Shown piece by piece: positions 44,983 to 54,131 of a stretch of 64,000 nucleotides of DNA (positions are counted from its first letter, which is position 1; every line of letters starts with the position of its first letter). The notes under the pieces are model-generated. The model searched no databases. It was not told the origin of the DNA and worked only from the letters and a program-made list of their open reading frames with translations. This DNA comes from Roseiarcus sp963835885 (lineage in GTDB: Bacteria; Pseudomonadota; Alphaproteobacteria; Rhizobiales; Beijerinckiaceae): contig CAWIHF010000003.1 in the NCBI GenBank assembly GCA_963835885.1, positions 1-64,000 on the forward strand, written 5' to 3'. The translations under genes were made by a program, and so were the position numbers.

Positions 44983-46026
44983 TCACGCCGCCTCGAGCGC
45001 CAGGCCGCGCGGCAGGCTGGCGACGCGCAGCCGCTCGCCGCGGATCATCGCGTTGACATGCGCGAGCGCCTCGCCGAAGGCGAAAACGAGCTGGTGCGGG
45101 TCGTCGATCGGCCGGCCGAAGATAACCGGCACCAGGTCGGCGACCGTCTGCGGCGCGACCTTGCAGGCTTCGAGGATCGCCAGGCAGCGCGCCTCGTGAT
45201 GGGCGATAAGCTCGTCCGCCCGTGCGCCAAGGCCGACGAACGGAAGATTGTGGCCGGGCAGGACAAGGACGTCCTCGGGCAGCGTCCGCTTCAGTTTCTC
45301 CAGCGAGCGCAAATAGATTCCGAGCGGGTCGCCGTCCGGGTCCATCGCCTCGACGCTGACGTTGGGCGAGATTCTTGCCAGGACCTGATCGCCCGACAGA
45401 ACGAGATTGTCGGCCGGCGAGTAAATCATGACCTGTTCCGGCGAATGACCGCCGCCGGTCATCACCTCGAATTCGCGGGAGCCGATCGCGATCTTCTCTT
45501 CCGCGATGAGGCGCATGAAGGTTCTCGGCGGCGTCGACACCATGCGCAGATAATTCAATCCGTGGCCGAGCAGAATCTCGGTCGCATCGGCGCCGAGCCC
45601 GTGCGAGCGGTAAAAACTTCGATAGGGCTCGGACTTGAGGCCCGCCGGGTCGAGGCGGATGTTGAGCGCGATCAGGTACTCGGTCTGGCTCATCGCAAGC
45701 TGCAGGTCGAACCGCTCGCAGAGCCAGCCGGCAAGGCCGATGTGGTCGGGATGGAAGTGCGTGGCGATGATCCGCGTCAGCCTGCGGCCGGCGAGCGGGC
45801 CTTCGAGCAGCGCCTCCCACGCGGCGCGCGAGGCCGCATTGTCGATCCCCGTATCAATCAGGGCGAGGCCCGCGCCGTCCTCGACGAGGTAGATGTTGAC
45901 GTGGTTCAGCCGGAACGGCAGCGCGAGCCGCGCCCAGAAGATTCCCGGCCGAACTTCGATGGCTACGCCGGTCTTCGGCGGCTCGCTGTAGGGAAACTCG
46001 AGCGTCTCCGGCATCGCGTGGGTCAA
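44983..46026 (-). CDS. MBL-fold metallo-hydrolase
   Basis: A 347-residue metallo-beta-lactamase-fold protein. The zinc motif is IIATHFHPDHIGLAGWLCER (HxHxDH), followed by MTGGGHSPEQVMIYSPADNL (next His), NLVLSGDQVLARISPNVSVE (Asp) and VLVLPGHNLPFVGLGARADE (His). A C-terminal winged-helix-like region (QTVADLVPVIFGRPIDDPHQ) is typical of the group similar to LACTB2 and glyoxalase-II-like enzymes. The gene starts 19 bases after the CaiB-type gene ends, so both are probably co-transcribed and could act on the same CoA-linked substrate. Confidence 0.88.
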   Translation of the reverse strand: MTHAMPETLEFPYSEPPKTGVAIEVRPGIFWARLALPFRLNHVNIYLVEDGAGLALIDTGIDNAASRAAWEALLEGPLAGRRLTRIIATHFHPDHIGLAGWLCERFDLQLAMSQTEYLIALNIRLDPAGLKSEPYRSFYRSHGLGADATEILLGHGLNYLRMVSTPPRTFMRLIAEEKIAIGSREFEVMTGGGHSPEQVMIYSPADNLVLSGDQVLARISPNVSVEAMDPDGDPLGIYLRSLEKLKRTLPEDVLVLPGHNLPFVGLGARADELIAHHEARCLAILEACKVAPQTVADLVPVIFGRPIDDPHQLVFAFGEALAHVNAMIRGERLRVASLPRGLALEAA

Positions 46027-46045
46027 GATCGCCCCCTCTCAGATC

Positions 46046-47095
46046 TCATTCGAGCGGCGCGAAGCGCGGCGCCTCCGCCGCGTCCAGCCGACCGTCGCCG
46101 CCTTGCCGAAAAATTCCCCGCGCGGCGTTGTGCGGATGCTGGGCCGCTTCGGCGAGGCTCAGCACCGGCGCGAAACAAACGTCGCTGCCTTCGAGCAGCG
46201 CGCGCCATTCCGCGCTTGGCCGGCTCAGGAAAAGTTCGCGGAAGCGAGCCTTCAGCGCCGGCCATTCGCGCATGTCGTATTGCGCCTTCGGATCGACGTC
46301 GGCAAGCCCGAGCTTTTCGAGGAGAGCCGCATAGAACTGCGGTTCGAGCGCGCCGATCGTCACGTAACGGCCGTCGGCGCAGAGATAGGCGTCGTAGAAC
46401 GGCGAGTCGTGGAAGATGCTCGGGCGTGATCCATCCACCATGCCGACGCTGCGCGCCCAGAGCGCGATGCCGCTGAGAGCCGCCACGACGTCGACGATAG
46501 CAGCGTCGACGACGACGCCCTTGCCCGTCCGTTTCGCGGCGAAGACGCCGCTCATGATTCCGAAAGCGAGTCCGAGCGCGCCGCCCGCGTCGCCGAGCAC
46601 GGTCGGCGGCGCCATCGGCGCTTCGCCCGGACGGTGGCTGAGCGACAGCGCGCCGCTCAGCGCGAGATAGTTGAGATCGTGCCCGGCCGCCTGCGACAGC
46701 GGCCCCGTCTGACCCCAGCCGGTCATGCGCCCGTAGACGAGGCGCGGATTGCGTTTGGCGCAGTCGGCCGGACCGAGGCCGAGCCGCTCCATCACGCCCG
46801 GCCGGTTGCCCTCGATCAGGGCGTCGGCGCCTTCAATGAGGCGCATCGCCTGTTCGACCGCTCCCGGCTGCTTGAGGTCGAGCGGAACAACCCGCTTGCC
46901 GCGGCGCAACGGATCGTCCGCCGCCGCCGCACGGTCGGGATTGCCGAGCACAGCCTTCATCGGACGGCCGACAACGACGAGTTCCGCGCCGTGGTCGGCG
47001 AGCATACGGCCGGCGAGCGGTCCCGGCCCGATTCCCTCGAATTCGATGACTTTGAGCCCCTCGAGCGGACGCAACATGGAAAGGGTCCCCGACAA
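46046..47095 (-). CDS. CaiB/BaiF family CoA-transferase (alpha-methylacyl-CoA racemase-like)
   Basis: A 349-residue family III CoA-transferase or racemase. N-terminal LEGLKVIEFEGIGPGPLAGR, VPLDLKQPGAVEQAMRLIEG, LIEGNRPGVMERLGLGP and RLVYGRMTGWGQTGPLSQAA are typical. The catalytic Asp is in AGHDLNYLALSGAL. The GHDLNYLALSG form and length fit alpha-methylacyl-CoA racemase. It heads a two-gene operon with the MBL hydrolase. Confidence 0.88.
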   Translation of the reverse strand: MSGTLSMLRPLEGLKVIEFEGIGPGPLAGRMLADHGAELVVVGRPMKAVLGNPDRAAAADDPLRRGKRVVPLDLKQPGAVEQAMRLIEGADALIEGNRPGVMERLGLGPADCAKRNPRLVYGRMTGWGQTGPLSQAAGHDLNYLALSGALSLSHRPGEAPMAPPTVLGDAGGALGLAFGIMSGVFAAKRTGKGVVVDAAIVDVVAALSGIALWARSVGMVDGSRPSIFHDSPFYDAYLCADGRYVTIGALEPQFYAALLEKLGLADVDPKAQYDMREWPALKARFRELFLSRPSAEWRALLEGSDVCFAPVLSLAEAAQHPHNAARGIFRQGGDGRLDAAEAPRFAPLE

Positions 47096-47181
47096 TTGAA
47101 TTTGCGCGCGGCGGGCAATCTATTCCGTCCTTCGGACGACGTAACCCCGGGCGGAAAGCTGCGCCCCGACGTGGCCAAGCC

Positions 47182-48276
47182 CTAGGCCCGCTCCGGAAAC
47201 AGCGCCTTCAACCCCTCCGGCGACGCCTCGGCGACGCCGCGTTCGGTGATGAGACCGGTCACCAGGCGGGCCGGGGTGACGTCGAAGGCCGGATTGGCGG
47301 CTTTGCTGCCCTCGGGCGAAATGCGCACCCGCGTGACCTTTCCGTCCGCTCCCCGACCCTGGACGAAGTCGACCTCGTCGGTGTTGCGCTCCTCGATCGG
47401 GATCTCTCTGACGCCGTCGCTGACCGTCCAGTCGATCGTCGGCGAGGGCAGGGCGACGTAAAAGGGGACGGCGTTGTCGTGCGCCGCGAGCGCTTTCAGA
47501 TACGTGCCGATCTTGTTGCAGACGTCGCCGTGGGCGGTGGTGCGGTCCGAGCCGACGATCACCAGGTCGACCAGACCGTGCTGCATCAGATGCCCGCCGG
47601 CGTTGTCGACGACGAGCGTGTGTGGCGCGCCCTGGTTGAGGAGTTCCCAGGCGGTCAGCGACGCGCCCTGGTTGCGCGGGCGGGTCTCGTCGACATAGAC
47701 GTGAACGGCCAAGCCTTCCTCCATCGCGCAATAGATCGGGGCGGTGGCGGTGCCGTAATCGACGGTCGCGAGCCAGCCGGCGTTGCAATGGGTGAGGACA
47801 TTGACCGGCTCGCCGGGCTTTTTCGTCGCCGCGAGACGGCGGATGATTTCCAACCCATTGCGGCCCATGGCGCGATTGATGGCGACATCCTCGTCGGCGA
47901 TCTCGGCCGCCTGGGCGTAGGCGGCCGCGGCGCGCAGGGAAGGAGCGAGCGGCCGCAGGCGAGCGCGAACGGCGTCGAGCGCCCAGCGCAGGTTGATCGC
48001 GGTCGGCCGCGTCGCGTGAAGCGTCTCCCAGGCCCCGTCGAGCGCGGCGTCGCTCGGATTTTCGCGCATGGCGAGCGCAAGGCCGTAGGCCGCGGTCGCG
48101 CCGATCAGCGGCGCGCCGCGCACCCACATGTCGCGAATCGCCGTCGCCGCCTCGGCGACGCTGCGCAGCGTCGCGATGCGAAAGTCGTGCGGCAGCCAGC
48201 GCTGGTCGATCACGTCGACGCTTGAGCCGTCCTCGTTGAGCCATATCGTACGATAAGCGCGACCGTCGACCTTCAC
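47182..48276 (-). CDS. mtnA: methylthioribose-1-phosphate isomerase
   Basis: A 364-residue enzyme of the methionine salvage pathway, converting methylthioribose-1-phosphate to methylthioribulose-1-phosphate. Features are AIRDMWVRGAPLIGATAAYG near the N-terminus, the catalytic Cys in VLTHCNAGWLATVDYG and the Asp in VIVGSDRTTAHGDVCNKIGT. The start is GTG 48276 preceded by GGGAG. The other salvage genes are not in this window. The upstream neighbour on the opposite strand is an mttB fragment. Confidence 0.95.
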   Translation of the reverse strand: MKVDGRAYRTIWLNEDGSSVDVIDQRWLPHDFRIATLRSVAEAATAIRDMWVRGAPLIGATAAYGLALAMRENPSDAALDGAWETLHATRPTAINLRWALDAVRARLRPLAPSLRAAAAYAQAAEIADEDVAINRAMGRNGLEIIRRLAATKKPGEPVNVLTHCNAGWLATVDYGTATAPIYCAMEEGLAVHVYVDETRPRNQGASLTAWELLNQGAPHTLVVDNAGGHLMQHGLVDLVIVGSDRTTAHGDVCNKIGTYLKALAAHDNAVPFYVALPSPTIDWTVSDGVREIPIEERNTDEVDFVQGRGADGKVTRVRISPEGSKAANPAFDVTPARLVTGLITERGVAEASPEGLKALFPERA

Positions 48277-48355
48277 GTCTACAATCTCCCAAAGTGCTCG
48301 CGAGAGCAGGCTGATAGCACGGCCACGGAGCCCAAGGAATTTCGCGCGCGCCTAA

Positions 48356-48757
48356 TTTATCGAGTTCGAGGGCGGCCTGACCATGGGATATGAGAAATTC
48401 ATCATGGACGCCGACTTCTGCGCCGCGCTGCACGTGTGGATGGGCGGATTGGCGCTCGACGACAATGCGCTTGCGCTCGACGCCTTCCGCGAAGTCGGCC
48501 CTGGCAAGCACTTCTTCGGCTCGGCCCATACGCTCGCCAATTACGAAACCGCCTTCTGGGAGAGCGCTGTCGCCGACAACAATTCGTTCGAGCAATGGCG
48601 CGACGACGGGATGAAGGATGCGGCTGAGCGCGCCGGGGCACGCGTGAAGCGCCTGCTTGCCGAATACGAGCGGCCGAAGCTCGATCCTGCGGTCGCGGAG
48701 GAACTCGCCGACTTCGTCCGGCGGCGCAAGGCCGAGCTGCCGGACCAATGGCATTAG
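48356..48757 (+). pseudogene. mttB: C-terminal fragment of trimethylamine methyltransferase-like protein
   Basis: About 130 codons match the end of the MttB family (normally about 480-510 residues): IEFEGGLTMGYEKFIMDADF, GGLALDDNALALDAFREVGP, GKHFFGSAHTLANYETAFWE and LADFVRRRKAELPDQWH. A stop lies just upstream (48353) and no further N-terminal part is seen, because mtnA's promoter region occupies the space. An ATG at 48383 could start a short product, but the barrel and corrinoid-interacting parts are missing. A truncated gene. Confidence 0.8.
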
Positions 48758-48819
48758 CGCCGGGGGGAGTTCGGAACGTTAGCGACAGTAGGCTACCCCC
48801 GGCCTGCGGCCGCGTTCCC

Positions 48820-48995
48820 TGCCAACAGGGAAAAATGCAGCGAATTTCTCCCATTTCGACCGATTTGGGCAAAAACTGCCCCAGAAAGCCCAATGGTTCC
48901 AAGTTTCTCTGGCAAAATTCCCTACGCGGGCGAACAGGGAATGAATTCGCCGCATCAGGGAATGAAAGTTCCCTGTTCGCCCGAAAACAGGGATA
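48820..48995. repeat. rhizobial-type ACAGGGAA extragenic repeat cluster
   Basis: The motif ACAGGGAA or a near match recurs four times (about 48824, 48931, 48958 as TCAGGGAA, and 48985 as ACAGGGAT). Inverted TTCCCTG copies are at about 48816 and 48971. Similar clusters are common between genes in Bradyrhizobium and its relatives and are often mis-called as proteins. The rest of the 48758-49147 stretch has no gene. Confidence 0.55.
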
Positions 48996-49147
48996 ACTCG
49001 CGCCTGATGCGCCGCCTGTCCGGCGCTTTCCGAGCGCAAGCGCGGCCGGCGAAAAAGATCGGACGATTTGGCCTCTCGCCGCCAGGACGTGGCTCGATCG
49101 TCGGGCGCGGCGCTCTATGAAGGAGCGGACGCTCCGATCGGGAAGGA

Positions 49148-50311
49148 GTGTTTAACGTCAGTGAACAGAACATCAGCTGCATGACGCTGTCGACGGTCCT
49201 TATCGCGTTTGAGAGCGAGGAGGCGGCGCGCCGGCGCCTCGAGGCGTTCGGCTATGCGCCGGAGGTCGCTCGGGAGATCGCGGTCTATCTCGCCCAGTCG
49301 ACCGACCTGCCGCTTATTTCCGGCGACATTGCCGGCGCGCTCGCCGTGGATGGGCTTCAGGCGGAGTTTGTCCCGCTCGACGATTTGCCTCAGCGCTTGC
49401 TCGAGCTTGCGCCGCGCCGTGAGGAGACGATCGTCTGGGCGCTGACCGACGGTGTGCGGTTCTATCGGGGCTCGGCGGTTCCCGCGCTCGCCCGCCTCGC
49501 GGGCTTCGCCCGGTTCGGCAGTCCGGCGACCGCAGCGCATGTCTGTCAGGACAAGTTCGCCAGCCTTGCCCTCGCGTCTGCCGCCGGGCTCGCCGTCCCG
49601 GCGACGCGGCTGATGGAAGGGGAGAAGGAAATCGCGAGCCTGGGATCGCATCCGCAGGCAGGACCGTTGTTCGTCAAGCCGAATACGCTCGGAGCCAAGA
49701 TCGGCATTTTCGCCGACAGCCTTTGCGCGACCGCGGACGAGGCCGTCGATTGCGCCCGGCGTATCTGGGACCGATATCGCGACCGCGCCGCTCATCCAAC
49801 CGTTCGTCGAGGGCGACGACGTCCGCGATGAGCTTCATCGATTGCGGCGGCGCCTTCGCCGATCAGGTCGGCGTCGAGCGGATCGCCAAGAATCCCGCGA
49901 GCGAGACCGGCGGGGCGTTCCTGACGATGAAGGACAACGAGACCCTCTCCGGCGCGAAAGACACTATTGGGGCGCGCGGGGGCTTCGGTGAGCTTCGACC
50001 GGCGGCCTTCATCCCGAGGATGGTGGATCTGCGTCGGCAGGATGACGAAAGATCCCGACGTGCGGTCGAGGCGATTGTCGGCCATTCGGCCCGCGTTGCG
50101 AGCCTCGTCGGGCTCCGGGACTGCTTTTCGATCGATTTTCGTATCGACGCCGACGGCCGCCCGACCTTTTTCGAATTCGAGGTCTCGCCCTGCAGTCACG
50201 ATTTACGACTTCCACAACTATCTCGCCGGCCGCGGGCTGACGCTCGGCGCGGCGCTGGCGAAGGCGCTGCGGCTCGCGTTCGCACGGCGCATGGCGGCGG
50301 CCGAGGCCTGA
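49148..50311 (+). pseudogene. ATP-grasp protein (D-Ala-D-Ala ligase-like), three frameshifts
   Basis: About 388 codons in several frames. The N-terminal part reads TLSTVLIAFESEEAARRRLE and then HVCQDKFASLALASAAGLAV, PATRLMEGEKEIASLG and GPLFVKPNTLGAKIGIFADS (ATP-binding Lys). From about 49780 another frame gives TAPLIQPFVEGDDVR, then SFIDCGGAFADQVGVERIAK and FSIDFRIDADGRPTFFEFEV (metal ligands). The last frame gives VTIYDFHNYLAGRGLTLGAA to 50311. The fold is ATP-grasp; the amino-acid or peptide substrate is unknown. Shifts near 49780, 49830 and 50195. The start is GTG 49148 or ATG 49181. Confidence 0.75.
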
Positions 50312-50827
50312 GACTTCAGGGCCGAGGAAAGGTTTCCTTGCCGTTGGGCCGTGTCTCAGTTTGACTTGAATTTCGGGATTCGACCCATTGCTGCCCTTCC
50401 CGATCAGCCCGGTACGGGCGGAGAACACCAGAAAGCGACCGTAGGCGTTACGGAGGAAGAGCGCCAGGACCGTCCGTTCCGGGAACAAAGCTCCGAACGC
50501 GTCCGTTCGAACTCTTTGCTGTCGTTCAGCGTCACATCTGAAATGGCTCTTGCTGGCCGAAGGCCAATGTCCAACGGCGACAAGCCGACGTTCGTTCAAG
50601 GAGATTGTCGACGGCAGCCCTTGAGCCCTCGCGGTCGTGCGGCCGACTTTTTGTCAACTAATCTGAGCGTGCGAGCCTACTCCGTAACCTCGGTCGCATC
50701 CAGGCCGTTCGCGATCTGATTACGTCACCAGAAGGAGCCGATCTGCCGCCTGCGTCCCGGTGGCCTTGACGGGCCTCTTTCAACCATTGGCTGCCTTAGC
50801 AACGCATCGAACTCGGAGGTTCCGTGC
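50312..50827. other. gene-free stretch
   Basis: A 516-base stretch without a convincing gene. Open frames here have no recognisable motif or ribosome site. The last 20 bases contain CGGAGG, the ribosome site of the next locus. Confidence 0.5.
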
Positions 50828-53569
50828 ATGATCACCAGTCCCCAACTCTTCGAGAGCTACCTGGAATGCCCTACCAAGTGCTGGCTCCGCTCGCGCGCCG
50901 AACCGCCCGCAGGAAATTCTTATGCAGATTGGGTTAGCGTGCGCAATAAGACCTATCTCCAAGATGGTCTCAAGCGCCTGCTTGCTAAGTTTCCAGAAAG
51001 TGATTGCGCGACCGCGCCGCCGATTGCCAAGAACCCCAAGGACTTCACGTGGCGTCTAGCCATCGACGTGCGTTGGAAGACAAAGGAAGTGGAATCCTGC
51101 ATACAATCTGTTGAAAGGGTACCGGCCAAGGGTCGCGGGAGACCTGCTATATTCATCCCCTATCGATTTCGAGTCAAGCAATAAGATTACCAAGCAACAC
51201 AAGTTGCTTCTCACGTTCGATGCGCTCATGCTGTCCGACTTGCTGGGGCGCGAAATTAGTCTTGGAAAGGTCGTGCATGGCGACAATTATGCTACTCTGA
51301 ATGTCAACACACTTGCCCTCGTCAAGGAGGCGCGAAAGCGGATCGAGGACAACGGTACGCTGTTGGGTGGCAATGCCCCGCCCGACCTTGTGCTGAATCG
51401 ACATTGCGGCCAGTGCGAGTTCCAAAATCGATGCCTAGCGCAGGCGAGGGAAAAAGATGACCTGAGTCTCCTGTCCGGGATGTCGGAGAAAGACCGCAAG
51501 AAGTTACACGGCAAAGGCATCTTCACAGTTACCCAGTTGTCCTACACATTTCGTCCGCGTCGACGCCGCAGGGAGTTGAGAGGCAAGCAAGAGAAACATC
51601 ACCATTCCCTGCGAGCGCTTGCGATCCGCGAAAATAAAATCCACGCAGTGGGCATTCCGGCCTAAAGCTCGAAGGCACTCGCGTCTTTATGGATGTCGAA
51701 GGAATACCCGACCGGGATTTTTACTATTTGATTGGGCTTCGGGTTGAGACCGCTGAAGGAGTCGTTCAACATAGTCTCTGGGCTGATACAGCAAAGGATG
51801 AGAAGGTAATATGGAGCAATTTCCTGAACATCATTTCGCAAATCACGAACCCCCAACTAATACACTACGGCAGTTATGAAACGATCTTCTTAAGACGAAT
51901 GTGCGATCGTCATGGGCGGCCACCTGAGGGTTCACAAACATCCACCGCTGTCGATCATCCGATAAATATTCTATCGTTCGTTTACGCTCAGGTCTATTTC
52001 CCCACGCACTCTAACGGACTAAAGGAGATCACGCGCTATCTCGGATTCCCATGGTCTGCCTCGCCTTCATCGGGCCTCGAAATCGATCGCATGGCGGCAT
52101 CGGTGGGAGATATCCAGGGAACCTGCATTGAAGCAAGCGCTACTCGAGTACAATCAGCAGGACTGCGAAGCCATTGCACTTCTGACAAAAAAATTGGCCG
52201 ACCTGCACCCGTCGACGCCCAGTGACGGCAAGTCGTTGCAGCAGAATCTGGTTATTACATCCGACATGAAGCGGGAAATCTATACGGCTTCAAGCGTAAC
52301 CAATTTGTGCTTCCGGACTTAGAAATCATCAATCAGGCGGCCTATTGGGATTACCAGCGCGAACGCGTCTACGTAAAGTCACGCAAGAAATCGTCGCGTA
52401 AACGCAAGAGCTCTGCAATAATTCGAGGCACGTCGACGCCAAATACAACGATAGAGCACACGCGACGCTCTTCCTGCCCAAATTGTAAGTCGGAACAAGC
52501 TTGTAAGCATGGCAAGCAAACCCGGATCGTCGTGGACCTTCGCTTCACAGGGCACGGATAAAGCGGTGGATTGTCCGTCATTCTACCCAACGATATCGCT
52601 GCAGTTCGTGTGAAAGCAACCTTCTACCCGTTCGATGGCAGCCGTCCAACGAGTAAATATGGCTCTAATCTCATTGCATACGCAGTCTATCTAATTATAG
52701 AACTCCGGCTATCGCTAGGGCGTTTAACTTCGAACATAAGAAAATTATTTGACATCTCCCTCTGGGGCGATAAGACGCACAAATTCAAGGCGGATACCGC
52801 AGAAGCTTATCGCAACGCATATGACGAAATCTAAAGAGTCTCTGTACCGGTAGCTTGCTACATGTGGACGAGACAAGCGTCAGCGTTGGGGGGACAAATG
52901 GTTATGTGTGGGTTCTTACTAGCATGGAGGAGGTTGCATATCTCTATACACCAACCAGGGAAGGGGATGCCATTCAAACTATGCTCAGAGACTTCAAAGG
53001 GGTTCTGGTTTCAGATTTCTATGCAGCGTATGACGCCATCGATTGTCCCCAGCAGAAATGCCTGATTCACTTCATTCGAGACTTGAATGATGACCTATTG
53101 AAACACCCATATGACAACGGACTAAAGCGGCTTGCTAGCGAATTTACTGATTTGCTAAAGCCAATCGTAGATACGGTGGACCGGCGTGGCTTAAAGAAAC
53201 GCTTTCTGGGCAAGCACAAAATTAACGTTGATCGCTTCTACAAGCGCCTCCGCAGGCGAATCTGGCTCAAGCGAAGCGGCAAAAAAAATAGTGGAGCGAT
53301 TGCAGAAACACCGTGAGAAGATGTTCACTTTTCTGAATTTTGATGGTGTGCCATGGAACAATAATAATGCTGAACATGCCGTTAAGGCGTTTGCTAAACT
53401 CCGTCATGTCATCGATGGAACAACCTCGGAGAGCGGCCTTCGTGACTATCTCGTTTTGTTAAGTCTTTGCGAGACGTGCAAGTACAAGAGTGTCGATTTC
53501 CTGGACTTCTTGCGCTCTGGCTCGAAAAACGTGGACGAATTCGCGGACAGCCGACGAAGCGGCGCATGA
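50828..53569 (+). pseudogene. TM0106-type RecB-like nuclease joined to an IS66-like transposase, many frameshifts
   Basis: Start ATG 50828 after GGAGG. The N-terminal RecB/Cas4-like nuclease begins MITSPQLFESYLECPTKCWL and ends with the cysteine cluster NRHCGQCEFQNRCLAQAREK (about 51400-51455). A helix-hairpin-helix-like stretch follows. The RNase-H-like part has VFMDVEGIPDRDFYYLIGL and EYNQQDCEAIALLTKKLADL (to about 52220). A linker with LPDLEIINQAAYWDYQRERV leads to a zinc ribbon (SCPNCKSEQACKHG...YRCSSCESN). A DDE domain follows: SLLHVDETSVSVGGTNGYVW, VLVSDFYAAYDAIDCPQQKC and WNNNNAEHAVKAFAKLRHVI. The frame changes at least eight times but no domain is missing. The tract is AT-richer than its surroundings (26 of 60 G/C at 52681-52740). 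Confidence 0.75.
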
Positions 53570-54101
53570 GGCGAGGGAAATTCGATGTCCGCGCCAGCGG
53601 CGACGCAGATTGTTAATTCGCCACCCTCGAGGACGCGATCCGGCGACGGCTCAATTGAAGGCCGCCGCAAGCGTCTGCCGGGGTCCGATGATCGCGTGCT
53701 ATGGGCCGGACATCAGGCCCTCCTCGCCGGCCCTTCTACGCCCGCTATCCCGCCTATTGCCGCCGTTCGGCCAACGGTCGCTCTCCGCCCAATTAAGACG
53801 CACGCTGCCGGTCAGCGAGGCGACGGCGCAACAACCGCCCGAAGTCCCCTTGAACGCGCCATTTCGACCCGTTGCCGACCTTCAAGGGCGTCACTATGGG
53901 CGGGCGGGAAGCGCGAGAAAGCGGTCCTCGGCCGAAAACGTCGGTTGCACAGGAACGGACCTAGTCATGCACGTAGAATTATCCCATCGCCCTCTGCCGT
54001 CCTCGGTCTGAAAAGAGCCCCGGTCGTCGCCGTCCCGGACGCCGACTGCCGGCCGCCGAGCCCGTCCAACAGAAGACGGAGCCGACGGCTCAGCTAGACT
54101 T
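53570..54101. other. gene-free stretch
   Basis: GC content returns to the level of the rest of the window. Open frames such as 53585-54097 are Arg/Ser/Pro-rich with no recognisable motif and are probably not genes. No hairpin with a T run is seen. Confidence 0.5.
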
Positions 54102-54131
54102 ATGATAGGCTCCTCCGGCTGGAGCGGAAAC

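Noticed and set aside
48820..48995. CRISPR-like array
   Set aside because: The repeated unit is only about 8 bases, occurs in both orientations and has uneven spacing. No cas genes are near; the Cas4-like domain at 50828 belongs to the TM0106 family.
50345..50360. 16S rRNA-like string TGGGCCGTGTCTCAGT
   Set aside because: Sixteen bases match the complement of a conserved 16S segment, but the flanks do not resemble rRNA at all. Most likely chance.
53585..54097. Possible 170-residue protein
   Set aside because: Arg/Ser/Pro-rich with no motif or ribosome site; typical of non-coding GC-rich DNA.
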